58,250 nucleotides of DNA from an uncultured Methylobacter sp. (GCA_903832775.1 CAILCX010000211.1:1-58250); one strand, 5' to 3'. Shown: positions 8,561 through 17,328, counted from the stretch's first letter. Made by a program: numbers and translations. Notes: generated by a model from the letters alone, not told the origin.

Positions 8561-10564
8561 ATGTCCAAATTAAACCCCCAACAACAAGCCGCTGTTAAAG
8601 CGATAGATCATCCCTTATTGGTACTGGCCGGAGCCGGCAGTGGCAAGACGCGGGTGATTACCGAAAAAATTGCTTATCTGGTCAAACAGGGTTTACCTGC
8701 ACGACATATTGCTGCGGTGACTTTCACCAATAAAGCGGCACGCGAAATGAAAAGCCGCGTGTCCAAATTGCTGGATGACAAGCAACAGCGGGGCCTGCGC
8801 GTTTCAACCTTCCACTCTTTGGGACTGGATATACTGCGTGCGGAATCCAAAACGCTGGGCTATAAATCCGGACTTACTTTATTTGATGAGCAAGATAAGC
8901 ATACGCTGCTACGCAACTTGATCAGTCACGGCGCCAAGGATTGTGATATTGATAATATTGATAGCTACGCCCGTCAAATCGGGCAATGGAAAAATGCCTT
9001 TGTTACCCCGGAACAGTCTTTGACAATAGCCTCGGCCAGCGAATACCCTGCTGCCCATCTTTATAACGACTACACCCGCAGCTTAAAAGCCTATAACGCA
9101 GTCGATTTTGATGATCTGATTTTATTGCCGGTGTTGCTTTTTCAGCAACATCCGGCCATTCTCGAAAAGTGGCAAAACAAGATTCGCTATTTACTGGTCG
9201 ATGAATATCAGGACACCAATATTACCCAATATCAGTTGGTGCGCTTAATCGCCGGTAATTTGGGCCGGTTTACCGTGGTTGGCGATGATGATCAATCGAT
9301 TTATGCCTGGCGCGGTGCGCAACCTGAGAATCTGGCGCAATTGCAAAAAGACTATGCACGTCTGGAAGTCATCAAACTGGAGCAAAATTATCGTTCAACA
9401 GGACGTATTCTTAAGGTTGCTAACCAGTTGATTGCCAACAATCCTCATGCCTTTGAAAAACGTCTTTGGAGCGAGCTGGGTTATGGAGATCCTTTGCGGG
9501 TTTTGAGCCACAAGGATGAGCTGATTGAGGCCCAGCAAATCGTCTCTGAAATAATTCACCATAAATTTAGAACCGGCAGCAATTATCAGGATTATGCGAT
9601 TTTGTATCGCGGTAATCATCAGTCCCGTTTGTTTGAAAAAGGACTTAGGGAAAACAATATCCCTTACTTCATCAGTGGCAGCACCTCGTTTTTTGCGTAT
9701 TCAGAAATCAAGGATGTGCTCGGCTATCTGCGCTTGTTTGTTAATCAGGATGACGATGCGGCATTTTTGCGCGTGATTAATACCCCAAAACGTGAAATCG
9801 GACCTACTACGTTGGAAAAGCTCGGGGCTTATGCCAATGAACGCCATATCAGCCTGTTTGCCGCCAGCACCGAATTGGGCCTGGCGCAAAAACTGCCCGA
9901 TAAAGCCATGCACCGGCTGGGCAAGTTTCGCGATTGGGTGATTGATACCGCAGACCGTATCGAACAGGGTGATACCTTCACGGTTATCGAACAATTTATC
10001 GATCAAATCGGCTATTCCCAGTATTTAAAAGAAGAATCAAAAACCAAGGAAGCTGCCGACCGTAAAATAAAAAATGTCTACGAGTTAATTGAATGGCTAA
10101 AGCGCATTGCCGATAAACAGACCGACGGTCAAAAGCCACTGGCTGAAATTGTCGCCAAGATTATGCTCATGGATATACTGGAGCGCAGCCAGGAAGACGA
10201 GGCTAATGACCAGGTCAGTTTAATGACGCTGCATGCAGCAAAAGGGCTGGAGTTTCCGCATGTATTTTTAATTGGTATAGAAGAAAATATCCTGCCGCAC
10301 CAAAACAGTATCGAAACCGATAATATAGAAGAAGAGCGTCGCCTGGCTTACGTCGGCATTACAAGGGCCCAGCGCACGTGCACTTTTAGCTACTGTACCC
10401 ACCGAAAACGTTATGGTGAAATTGCCGAATGCGAGCCCAGCCGTTTTTTAAGTGAATTGCCTTCCGATGATCTGGAATGGGTCAATAAAAAACAGCTGGC
10501 TCCGGAAGTTATCAAGGAAAGAGGTAAGGCGAGTCTGGCGCATCTGAAAACGATGCTGACGTAA
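8561..10564 (+). CDS. rep: ATP-dependent DNA helicase Rep
   Basis: UvrD-like superfamily 1A 3'-5' helicase that removes proteins from DNA ahead of the replisome and helps restart forks. The 667 residues match E. coli Rep (673). Motif I is AGAGSGKT (residues 23-30), motif II VDEYQDTN (about 213), motif III GDDDQSIYAWRGA, motif IV QNYRST, motif V MTLHAAKGLEF and motif VI YVGITRAQ. QQQAAVKAIDHPLLVLAGAG at the N-terminus is closer to Rep than to UvrD or PcrA. It stands alone, 41 bases after the toxin pseudogene. Confidence 0.95.
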   Translation: MSKLNPQQQAAVKAIDHPLLVLAGAGSGKTRVITEKIAYLVKQGLPARHIAAVTFTNKAAREMKSRVSKLLDDKQQRGLRVSTFHSLGLDILRAESKTLGYKSGLTLFDEQDKHTLLRNLISHGAKDCDIDNIDSYARQIGQWKNAFVTPEQSLTIASASEYPAAHLYNDYTRSLKAYNAVDFDDLILLPVLLFQQHPAILEKWQNKIRYLLVDEYQDTNITQYQLVRLIAGNLGRFTVVGDDDQSIYAWRGAQPENLAQLQKDYARLEVIKLEQNYRSTGRILKVANQLIANNPHAFEKRLWSELGYGDPLRVLSHKDELIEAQQIVSEIIHHKFRTGSNYQDYAILYRGNHQSRLFEKGLRENNIPYFISGSTSFFAYSEIKDVLGYLRLFVNQDDDAAFLRVINTPKREIGPTTLEKLGAYANERHISLFAASTELGLAQKLPDKAMHRLGKFRDWVIDTADRIEQGDTFTVIEQFIDQIGYSQYLKEESKTKEAADRKIKNVYELIEWLKRIADKQTDGQKPLAEIVAKIMLMDILERSQEDEANDQVSLMTLHAAKGLEFPHVFLIGIEENILPHQNSIETDNIEEERRLAYVGITRAQRTCTFSYCTHRKRYGEIAECEPSRFLSELPSDDLEWVNKKQLAPEVIKERGKASLAHLKTMLT

Positions 10565-10762
10565 TTCTGAGTGCAGTTGAGCGACGCATAAAAACGGAAT
10601 TGCCCAGATGATCAGGCGGATAACATTGATTATTTTAAGCGCCATTTAGTAATGCTGACAATCTCGCGAAATACAATGTTAACCGCTGACTAAATGCTTT
10701 TTGCGTCCTGCGGAAAACGCGGTGGATTTGGCTTTATAAAAAAGATTTAGGACAAAAAATTC

Positions 10763-11938
10763 TTAATGCGCCATGTCGTGGTGCCATTTCGGCATCATAA
10801 TAATGCAGTTGGGGTTGAGGCCCTGATTTTTCAATGTATCGATAGTGGCGACGACTTGCTGTTTATTCAGGTCAACGACGCTGATTGAGCCATCACTCAT
10901 TTGTGGCAAATTTAAAAAACTGTTTTGTACAAACGCATACTGCTCATCAGGTGAAAGCACGACATGGTGAGCGCCGCCGGCTGTAGGTATGGCCTTTAAT
11001 AACTTTGGTTGTTGCTCTGGCTGACTGATGTCGAAAATATCAAAAAAACCCGGATTAGCCGTGGTGATATACATGCGATCATGCTTGTCATTGAAATAGA
11101 TTTCCAGAGGAACGCCTTGTTTAATGGAATTAAAGTCAAAAACTTGCTCGAAATTAAAGCTTTTGTTAACCGCACTCCAGGTTCCTGTCCAAAGCTCACC
11201 GCCAAACATTGTGTTAATGTAAGCCATCGGCGGATTCGATTCGGGCAGAAAGACCGCTTCTACCGGTGAAACGCCTGATGGAGATGGTTTGTCAGTTAAT
11301 TTATGGCTGGATAACACTTTGCCAGTGGAAGCTTCGATAACCGTGACCGTTTCGCCTGCATCCCCCAAATCTGAAGGTCGTACGGTGCTGGTAACGATCA
11401 ATCTGTCTATGCTGTCGTTCAAGCTAATGCCATGTGGATAACGAATAAAGGCATCTTTGGAATCAGAGGCGATAACTTTAAGTTGTTTGTCGGTTTGTGC
11501 GTCACCGACAATCACGTTACTGGAACCCATACAGGTCAAATACCAGGTTTTGTTGTCCTTTGAAAAAACAACGTCTTCACCAACGACACAATCAGGTACA
11601 TTAATCTTTTTCGGATGGAAAGGAACGTGAGTCATGTCCATAACATGCAGCGGGCCATTTCCTAAAGCGGTTATGTAGGCTTTGCTCATATCTTTGTTAT
11701 AAAAAATATGATGGGCGACCAGGTCGGTGGGCAATGGAATGTCATTAAGGATTTTGGCGAAATTTTTCGAGGTCGGATCAACGTCGATAATGGCTATGCC
11801 TTCGCGTCTGGGTGTTTGGTTGGGCTTGCTTTCATAATTAACCATAGCCAGTATTTCTGCATAAGCCATTATCGGACTCAGCAACGCTGTACAAACAAGA
11901 ACTGAGCGGGTCGCTTTTAAGAAGTTATTTGATTTCAT
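10763..11938 (-). CDS. Secreted beta-propeller (YncE-like) protein, function unknown
   Basis: A 391-residue protein with a clear signal peptide (hydrophobic core LVCTALLSPIMAYA, cleavage likely near residue 27), so exported to the periplasm. The remainder shows repeated blade-like motifs, for example SKAYITALGNGPLHVMDM, DRLIVTSTV, RMYITTANPGFFDIFDI and QYAFVQNSFLNLP...GSISVVDL, typical of YncE-like seven-bladed propellers. The last residues are Met/His-rich (CIIMMPKWHHDMAH), which could bind a metal such as copper; this is inference. I do not recognise a specific function. It is the last of three leftward genes with the DUF4242 protein and the TetR regulator, separated by 85 bases from the former. 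Confidence 0.7.
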   Translation of the reverse strand: MKSNNFLKATRSVLVCTALLSPIMAYAEILAMVNYESKPNQTPRREGIAIIDVDPTSKNFAKILNDIPLPTDLVAHHIFYNKDMSKAYITALGNGPLHVMDMTHVPFHPKKINVPDCVVGEDVVFSKDNKTWYLTCMGSSNVIVGDAQTDKQLKVIASDSKDAFIRYPHGISLNDSIDRLIVTSTVRPSDLGDAGETVTVIEASTGKVLSSHKLTDKPSPSGVSPVEAVFLPESNPPMAYINTMFGGELWTGTWSAVNKSFNFEQVFDFNSIKQGVPLEIYFNDKHDRMYITTANPGFFDIFDISQPEQQPKLLKAIPTAGGAHHVVLSPDEQYAFVQNSFLNLPQMSDGSISVVDLNKQQVVATIDTLKNQGLNPNCIIMMPKWHHDMAH

Positions 11939-12023
11939 CGTAGTCTTTTATTATTAGTTGGTTGGCGATGTTCTGCGGGTGTTATATGGGGGCGAATTTA
12001 TCCGCCCCTGGCGATGAACAGGC

Positions 12024-12299
12024 TCAGCCTTCCGCAGTTGTTGGGTCAATAATGGTTTTAACTTCAGAAACGCGATTTGCTGGAAAGCCACCCTGTTCGG
12101 CATGTGCTCTGACGGTGGCTTCATCCTGTGCAATATAAACGCAATAAACTTTGTCATCAGTCACGTAGCTTTCAATCCATTGAATGGATGGCCCCATTGC
12201 GCTAAGTACACCACAGGATTTTTGCGAAATACCTTGCAGATCTTGACTTGTTAAAGCGCCGGCGCCGGGAATTTCGCGTTCGATAATATATTTTGGCAT
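12024..12299 (-). CDS. DUF4242 (SCO4226-like) domain protein
   Basis: A 91-residue cytoplasmic protein, starting MPKYIIEREIPGAG, that matches the DUF4242 family whose studied member SCO4226 from Streptomyces binds nickel. The fold is a ferredoxin-like alpha/beta barrel dimer. Recognisable family stretches are CGVLSAMGPSIQWIESYVTD, CVYIAQDEATVRAHAEQGGF and a final NRVSEVKTIIDPTTAE. A strong ribosome-binding site (AGGAG, 8 bases) precedes the ATG. It lies between a TetR regulator (60 bases upstream) and a secreted propeller gene downstream in the same direction. Confidence 0.8.
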   Translation of the reverse strand: MPKYIIEREIPGAGALTSQDLQGISQKSCGVLSAMGPSIQWIESYVTDDKVYCVYIAQDEATVRAHAEQGGFPANRVSEVKTIIDPTTAEG

Positions 12300-12359
12300 G
12301 TGTGTGTCTCCTGGTTAATTATAAAAATGCTGCTACAGTTTTTTAAATATGATACAAAA

Positions 12360-12956
12360 TCATGCTTTAAAAAAATCTCCTAATAAGTCTCGGCAACACT
12401 GTTTTAGTGGTGCGGATGACTTTTCAATTTTCATTCTTAATAAGGCTCCTTGCCAGGCATTGACAAGAAGATCGGCCATATATTCAGCCGATTTGTCGGT
12501 TCTTATCGTGCCTTGTTGTTGCGCCTTTGCAAGGCCTGATTTTAAGGAATCCCGATATCGGTTCAGCGCAGCTTGCAGGGATTTTTGGCAAAGATCACTG
12601 GTGTCACCAATTTCGCCCATCAAATTACCCAGCAAACAGCCGCCTTTGAATTCGGCTTGCTCAAGTTCGGTTATGGCGTCATTGAAATAGTCGTTTAGAC
12701 CAGCCAATGCGTCGCCTTGAGATTTTTGCAAATGCGCAGCCTGTTTTGTGATAAACGGTTCAATATAGTGCCGAATGACTTCGGCACCAAAATGTTCTTT
12801 GCTATCGAAGTAGTTATAGAACGAACCTTTGGGGATTTTTACGGCATCCAGGATCGCTTTCAGTCCGGTACCATGGTAGCCTTGCTCCATTAATAAGGTT
12901 ACACCCTCATTTAATAGGTTTTCACGGTTAATTTGTTTTTTTGTAGTCTTTATCAT
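12360..12956 (-). CDS. TetR/AcrR-family transcriptional regulator
   Basis: A 198-residue repressor-type regulator. The N-terminal helix-turn-helix is clear (RENLLNEGVTLLMEQGYHGT, then LKAILDAVKIPKGSFYNYFDSKEHF), followed by a mostly helical ligand-binding domain with two cysteines (GGCLLGN, DLCQKSL) in a pattern seen in AcuR/NemR-like members. The ligand cannot be inferred. ATG 12956 is preferred over an adjacent GTG at 12959. It is the first of three leftward genes and probably controls the DUF4242 and propeller genes. A short palindrome ACCGGT near 12970 upstream could belong to its operator, but this is weak. Confidence 0.9.
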   Translation of the reverse strand: MIKTTKKQINRENLLNEGVTLLMEQGYHGTGLKAILDAVKIPKGSFYNYFDSKEHFGAEVIRHYIEPFITKQAAHLQKSQGDALAGLNDYFNDAITELEQAEFKGGCLLGNLMGEIGDTSDLCQKSLQAALNRYRDSLKSGLAKAQQQGTIRTDKSAEYMADLLVNAWQGALLRMKIEKSSAPLKQCCRDLLGDFFKA

Positions 12957-13065
12957 CACGTAATAATACGACCGGTTGTCTCATATTGTCAAAAAATTAT
13001 TTATTATTTATTTTTTACGTTATGCCAGACATTGGCTATGGCTTGAGTTATTAAGTGCTAATGAC

Positions 13066-13530
13066 TTAAATTCCTCCTGCAAAGCCTAACTGTCCCCATG
13101 CCTCGTAGCTAACAATCGCCACTGTATTGGATAAATTCATACTTCGATTGTTTGCTCTCATAGGGATTCGTAACTGATGGTTCAAATCAATAGACTTATG
13201 GACATATTCCGGAAGTCCGGCAGTTTCAGAGCCGAATAATAAAACATCGCCAGCTTGATATTCAATTTGATTGAACAAGCGAGTGGCTTTGGTCGTTAAA
13301 GCTAAAATTCTATGCCCCTGCATAGATTCTAAAAAATCGTCGTAATTTGAGTGTCGACTAATGTTTGCCAGATCAAAATAATCAAGTCCTGAGCGCCTCA
13401 AATTTTTTTCTTCTAGGTCAAACCCCAAGGGCTCGATTAGATGTAAATGGCAGCCGTTATTCGCCGTTAGTCGAATAATGTTTCCGGTATTTTGAGGGAT
13501 TTTTGGCTCAAAAAGAGCAATATTAAACAT
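13066..13530 (-). CDS. trmL: tRNA (cytidine(34)-2'-O)-methyltransferase TrmL
   Basis: SPOUT-class methyltransferase that methylates the wobble ribose of tRNA-Leu isoacceptors using S-adenosylmethionine. 154 residues, the usual length. The start [20 protein letters not shown] is the family signature, followed by the knot motifs [10 protein letters not shown] and [18 protein letters not shown] that bind the cofactor. It stands as a single leftward gene. Confidence 0.95.
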   Translation of the reverse strand: MFNIALFEPKIPQNTGNIIRLTANNGCHLHLIEPLGFDLEEKNLRRSGLDYFDLANISRHSNYDDFLESMQGHRILALTTKATRLFNQIEYQAGDVLLFGSETAGLPEYVHKSIDLNHQLRIPMRANNRSMNLSNTVAIVSYEAWGQLGFAGGI

Positions 13531-13612
13531 GAGTTATGTGTTTGGCAGTGGTGTTTTAATTAACTTTGATAACTCGATTTACATTTTAACGATTTATATA
13601 ATTCAATCAGTT

Positions 13613-13647
13613 AAAAGATAAAAGATAAAAGATAAAAGATGAAAGAT
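13613..13647 (+). repeat. Tandem heptamer repeat AAAAGAT, five copies
   Basis: Four perfect AAAAGAT copies (13613-13640) and one GAAAGAT variant (13641-13647), followed by GAAAACG. It lies in the 355-base gap between trmL and the small membrane protein gene. Its copy number could vary between isolates. The rest of the gap holds no gene that I can support, apart from the hairpin at 13855-13878. Confidence 0.9.
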
Positions 13648-13854
13648 GAAAACGACACAATATCCAAACTTAAAAACTTTTAGGAATTTACATATTAAAA
13701 TATTCGGACTTTGTATTATTGAAAATAAACAAGATGTTTAGTTAAACATACGCCAGAAGCTGCGTCTTGATTATTGAAAGAAAGATTTGTTTAAGGTGGG
13801 GTAATTTGAATATTGTGCCTAAAGACATATATCCAAAAATTGAAGATAAAAAAC

Positions 13855-13878
13855 ACCCCCCGTCAAAGGGCGGGGGGT
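13855..13878 (-). terminator. Strong GC-rich terminator of the 66-residue protein gene
   Basis: Perfect inverted repeat ACCCCCCG (13855-13862) / CGGGGGGT (13871-13878) with an 8-base loop. On the minus strand it is followed by G and a run of six T. It sits 8 bases after the stop of the leftward gene at 13886. Confidence 0.85.
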
Positions 13879-13885
13879 ATTAATT

Positions 13886-14086
13886 TTAGTTGCCTACGTT
13901 ACCAGTGTTGTTGCTGGTTTTTTTAGCATCAATTTTTGAGAATACTTCAGCGTTGCTTTGAGCAACAGCGCCACTTTGTAAATGTTTAGTTTCGTCTTGT
14001 TTCAACAATACAACCAATACAATAACAGCAGCAATCGCAACACCAGCAATCAACCATGTGTTGTCTTTTTCTTGTTCTTCAGCCAT
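13886..14086 (-). CDS. Small single-pass membrane protein, unknown
   Basis: A 66-residue protein: an acidic N-terminus (MAEEQEKDN), one membrane helix (TWLIAGVAIAAVIVLVVLLK, about residues 10-29), then a polar tail rich in K, S and N ending TGNVGN. No family recognised. A good ribosome-binding site (GAGG, 8 bases) precedes the ATG, and a very strong terminator follows. The upstream leader (14087-14150) has a TCCCTTT/AAAGGGA hairpin (14133-14150) and a TATAAT-like hexamer on the minus strand at 14110-14115. The setup suggests a well-expressed single-gene transcript. By topology it is probably N-in with a periplasmic tail, or the reverse; the sequence does not decide. Confidence 0.75.
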   Translation of the reverse strand: MAEEQEKDNTWLIAGVAIAAVIVLVVLLKQDETKHLQSGAVAQSNAEVFSKIDAKKTSNNTGNVGN

Positions 14087-14541
14087 TTTAAAATCCTCGA
14101 AATGTTTATATTATAGTTATTAATTATTTTATTCCCTTTCCTCAAAGGGAGCAGCTCAAAAATTGCTTTATCGTGCTGCTTTGTCGAAGTCAGTAACAAA
14201 CGACAGGTACTTTTTATCATGAGATAAGCGATAGTGTCAAAGCTATAAAGAAAAAAAAGATCTGAGTGATAAGAAGATTTAGTGCTTAACTCATCGCTTG
14301 TGATTTAATAAAAAAACGCAAAAAACAATATAACCTGTTGAATTAAATGTTTATTTTTCATGTGTAATCAGGTGATATTTTAGGGAAAATCCTAACTAAT
14401 TTGTGGGGCCATCTTCTTTTTTATTGCAAGAAAGAGCGTGAGATCTCGGCCGCAGTTGCCGAACCTGAACCTAAGCTGAATATTTTAGGAAAAAATCATA
14501 AAAAACAACCTTAATGCGGTTTTTTCTCACTGATTGTTGTC

Positions 14542-15093
14542 TCATTCTTTGACTGGCTTTTTATCAAGTTTTCTTTGCAATGTGCGCCTGTGCATATTTA
14601 AAGCTCTGGCAGCGGCAGAAATATTTCCGTCATTCTGCATGAGTACTTTTTGTAGATGTTCCCATTCCAAGCGCTTTACTGACAGGGGATTTTCACTAAT
14701 TGATACCGATGAGTCTCCTTCATTTTTATGCAGCGCATTAGCAATTTCATCAGCATTAGCTGGCTTGGTTAAATAATGGGTTGCTCCTAGTTTTATGGCT
14801 TCAACGGCAGTAGCGATACTCGCAAAGCCGGTTAACATTACGCAAATGGTGTTGTCATCTAAAGAAATCAGTTTTTTCACAAGTTCCAGGCCGGATTCAT
14901 GGCCAATACGTAAATCAATCACAGCGTATTCGGGTATGTGGCGTTCAGCAAAGGCAATTCCGGTCTTTACGTCATTAGCAACCAGTACCTCATAATTTCT
15001 CTTTTCTAATGCGCTCTTTAGAACCTTGCAAAACGTAATATCATCATCCACCAGCAACAACTGTGGCTTATCAATTTCCTGAGGTATCATCAT
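14542..15093 (-). CDS. regA: Redox response regulator RegA/PrrA/ActR
   Basis: Two-component response regulator of the RegA family, controlling respiratory and other redox-responsive genes as partner of RegB. 183 residues: receiver domain with acidic pocket LLVDDD (residues 13-18), phospho-acceptor in AVIDLRIG, TGFAS and the KPA lysine, then a linker and a Fis-type helix-turn-helix at the end, GNISAAARALNMHRRTLQRKL, which is nearly the invariant RegA recognition helix. The start overlaps the 3' end of regB by 23 bases, so the pair is translationally coupled. Downstream, 14087-14541 (455 bases) has no further gene; AACC/GGTT at about 14502-14520 may be a weak terminator. Confidence 0.93.
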   Translation of the reverse strand: MMIPQEIDKPQLLLVDDDITFCKVLKSALEKRNYEVLVANDVKTGIAFAERHIPEYAVIDLRIGHESGLELVKKLISLDDNTICVMLTGFASIATAVEAIKLGATHYLTKPANADEIANALHKNEGDSSVSISENPLSVKRLEWEHLQKVLMQNDGNISAAARALNMHRRTLQRKLDKKPVKE

Positions 15094-16450
15094 TTTTCTC
15101 TGTGTTTAAAAGTGGCAGAGAGATTTCAACACTCGCCCCACCTGATTCATTGTTATAAAGTTTAATTTTTCCGCCTAATCGATTGATTGTGGAATAGGCT
15201 AAAAACAAGCCTACGCCCAAGCCACGTTTTTTGCTGACAACGGGTTGTTTGCCGGCAAAATCGATTAATTCAGGTGGGAGACCCGGCCCGAAATCCCTGA
15301 TTCTGATAATAGCATGCTCCACATCCCAAAAGGCGTGAAACTCAACGCCTTTATCCGGTGGAGACGCTTCAGCGGCATTATTTAAAATATTGATTATTGA
15401 ATGAGTCAATGTAAGTTCAGCAAGTATTTTGGCTTGCATTGCAACATTCGGATTAATAAAAAAATTTAACTTTGCAGTTGATTTATGAATACGCCACTGA
15501 GTGATGACCTCATCAATATAATCGGTCAGAAGCATCGCGCTACCCGACTCAGCCCTCATTTCACCTGCAGAAGCTGACATTACTGATAACGCTGTTTTAC
15601 AACGGTCAACCTGTTGCTGCATGATCAACAGTTTTTCGTGCAAATCATGAAAACGATGGCTAGGATAATCTTGTTCAAGCTCATGAGTCACTATAGCTAT
15701 AGTCCCTAATGGCGTCCCCATATCGTGCGCTGCGCTGGCGGCTAAAGTTCCAAGGGCGACAACACGTTCATCTCTTAAAGCGTTTTCTCGAGCCTCAGCC
15801 AGGTTTCGTTCCTGAGCTTTAAGTGTTTTGGCTAGCTCAACTACAAAAAATGCCACTAGCCCCGCGCTGAATACAAAGCCGAACCACATGCCAAATATAT
15901 GAAGGTTAAAGTAATGGCTGTCGTTCATGGCGTGAATATGCTGCATCAGCTCAAGATTTTTAGTGTCGGAATATAGCCTTTGCGGATCGGGCATGTGAGG
16001 TTCAATCGAGGGCAATGGCACATTATAAGCCATCAAAGCGGTATACATGGACGTGGTTAAAATCACCATATACCAGGCATAAGATTGATGCAGCATGATT
16101 GCTGTAATGATGAGTGGTAACAAAAAGACCCAGGTGATTGGGTTTGACGCTCCACCAGTCAGGTATAGCAGTGCGGTAATTGCAAAAACATCGATGACCA
16201 GTTGAGAAAAAATCTCCAGCTCAGTTACAGGATCTTCTGTTTCCAAGCGAATTGAAGTATATATATTAACAATACCTATAGACAATATGACGAGCCAGAG
16301 TTGCTGCTCAGGAAGGCGAATATTAAGTCCATATACAGACAGTACAATCAGTATGACTTCGCTGAGTATCATCAGATTTCTGAGAATAAACAACCATCTC
16401 AGGTTTTGTCGTGCAGAAAACTCTGATCTTGGAGCGGCATGTGAGAGCAT
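15071..16450 (-). CDS. regB: Redox sensor histidine kinase RegB/PrrB/ActS
   Basis: Membrane sensor kinase of the RegB family that responds to the redox state of the quinone pool and phosphorylates RegA. About 459 residues from ATG 16450; an in-frame TTG at 16474 would add 8. Six membrane segments in the first half include the GGASNPI motif, the family's quinone-sensing GGxxNPF element. The H-box AASAAHDMGTPLGTIAIV carries the phospho-histidine, and DRCKTAL shortly after holds the conserved redox-active cysteine region. The N, G1 and G2 boxes follow (NNAAEAS, DFGPGLP, GLGVGLFLA). A RegA-like site lies at 16540-16554 upstream. Confidence 0.92.
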   Translation of the reverse strand: MLSHAAPRSEFSARQNLRWLFILRNLMILSEVILIVLSVYGLNIRLPEQQLWLVILSIGIVNIYTSIRLETEDPVTELEIFSQLVIDVFAITALLYLTGGASNPITWVFLLPLIITAIMLHQSYAWYMVILTTSMYTALMAYNVPLPSIEPHMPDPQRLYSDTKNLELMQHIHAMNDSHYFNLHIFGMWFGFVFSAGLVAFFVVELAKTLKAQERNLAEARENALRDERVVALGTLAASAAHDMGTPLGTIAIVTHELEQDYPSHRFHDLHEKLLIMQQQVDRCKTALSVMSASAGEMRAESGSAMLLTDYIDEVITQWRIHKSTAKLNFFINPNVAMQAKILAELTLTHSIINILNNAAEASPPDKGVEFHAFWDVEHAIIRIRDFGPGLPPELIDFAGKQPVVSKKRGLGVGLFLAYSTINRLGGKIKLYNNESGGASVEISLPLLNTEKNDDTSGN

Positions 16451-16539
16451 TTGAATAATTATGGTAGGTTGCAATAATAGCCTGAAACTCGATCAAGCTG
16501 ATGGAGGGATTTTGAATAAAAATCAAAGAGTACAAAACT

Positions 16540-16554
16540 GCGACAATATGTCAC
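16540..16554. promoter_or_regulatory. Candidate RegA/PrrA binding site upstream of regB
   Basis: GCGACAATATGTCAC: two half-sites GCGAC and GTCAC five bases apart, an imperfect inverted repeat (GCGACA/TGTCAC, one mismatch). It resembles the GCGNC/GNCGC two-part sites described for RegA/PrrA. It lies 90 bases upstream of regB and immediately upstream of the candidate small RNA, so autoregulation is plausible. The match to a loose consensus could be chance. Confidence 0.35.
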
Positions 16555-16587
16555 ATTTTATATGCTCTTGGTTGTTGGTATTATAAA

Positions 16588-16686
16588 CCAACTTTTAAGG
16601 GTCTAGCAGGGCCCCATAGCTGAAAAGTTGCGCAGTATCCTTCCTAAATATTCTATAAGGCGGTTTTTTTAACCGCCTTTTTTTTG
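16588..16686 (+). ncRNA. Candidate small RNA with intrinsic terminator
   Basis: On the + strand, between two leftward genes (regB and msrA), a strong terminator (16658-16678) has no gene in front of it. The preceding ~70 bases can fold: AACTTTT (16590-16596) pairs with AAAAGTT (16623-16629), enclosing a GC-rich loop with GGGCCC. A TATAAA hexamer at 16582-16587 could be the -10 element. The product would be about 95 nt. I do not recognise an Rfam family. The exact start is a guess. Confidence 0.4.
16658..16686 (+). terminator. Strong + strand terminator without an upstream gene
   Basis: Perfect inverted repeat AGGCGGTT (16658-16665) / AACCGCCT (16671-16678) with a short T-rich loop, followed by eight T on the + strand. 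The minus-strand side lacks a T run, so it is not mainly the msrA terminator. Confidence 0.8.
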
Positions 16687-16695
16687 TCTTTTATT

Positions 16696-17328
16696 TTAAA
16701 AAGCTACCCCTAGTCCACCTAAACCACAGTATCCCATAGGATTTTTTGCCAGGTATTGTTGATGCATATCTTCGGCATAGTAAAACTCGGTTGCCGGAAT
16801 TATCTCCGTAGTTATTGCCTGATTAAAGCCTGCCTTAATCAATTGCTGATGGTAGTGTTCTTTTGATTCAAGTGCCTCATCATATTGCCCTTGGTTATAG
16901 ATATAAATTCCGGAGCGGTATTGCGTACCCTTGTCATTGCCTTGTGCCATGCCTTGGGTCGGATTATGAGATTGCCAAAAAAGTTGGAGTAATTTTTTGT
17001 ACGAAACAATTGCTGGGTCGTACACGACAAAGACAACTTCATTATGCCCGGTTAAACCGGTGCATAATTCTTCGTAAGTCGGATTAGGCGTATAACCTCC
17101 GATATAACCGACTGCGGTGCTATAAACACCTTCGCATTGCCAGAACTTTCTTTCCGCTCCCCAGAAACAGCCCAATCCAAATATAGCCCGCTCCAGATTT
17201 TCAGGAAAAGGCGCCAAGAGTGTATTGCCGGATAAATAATGCCGGTTTGTTAACGGCATTGGCGTATGTCGACCAGGCAGCGCTTCTTTAGGGGAAGGTA
17301 AGGTCAATTTTTTAGATGAAAAAAGCAT
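16696..17328 (-). CDS. msrA: Peptide methionine sulfoxide reductase MsrA
   Basis: Reduces methionine-S-sulfoxide in proteins, using thioredoxin. 210 residues, the long form like E. coli MsrA. The catalytic motif GCFWG (Cys54) follows an N-terminal extension of about 50 residues typical of this subtype. Other family marks are [19 protein letters not shown] and GTQYRSGIY. The likely resolving cysteine is in the C-terminal [10 protein letters not shown]. It is a lone leftward gene, divergent from hslO. Confidence 0.95.
   Translation of the reverse strand: MLFSSKKLTLPSPKEALPGRHTPMPLTNRHYLSGNTLLAPFPENLERAIFGLGCFWGAERKFWQCEGVYSTAVGYIGGYTPNPTYEELCTGLTGHNEVVFVVYDPAIVSYKKLLQLFWQSHNPTQGMAQGNDKGTQYRSGIYIYNQGQYDEALESKEHYHQQLIKAGFNQAITTEIIPATEFYYAEDMHQQYLAKNPMGYCGLGGLGVAF

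Noticed and set aside
13613-13647. Possible CRISPR-like repeat
   Set aside because: Units are 7 bases in direct tandem with no spacers; a simple sequence repeat.
16540-16686. tRNA or tmRNA gene between regB and msrA
   Set aside because: No cloverleaf, T-loop GTTCRANNC or CCA end; only a hairpin and a terminator.
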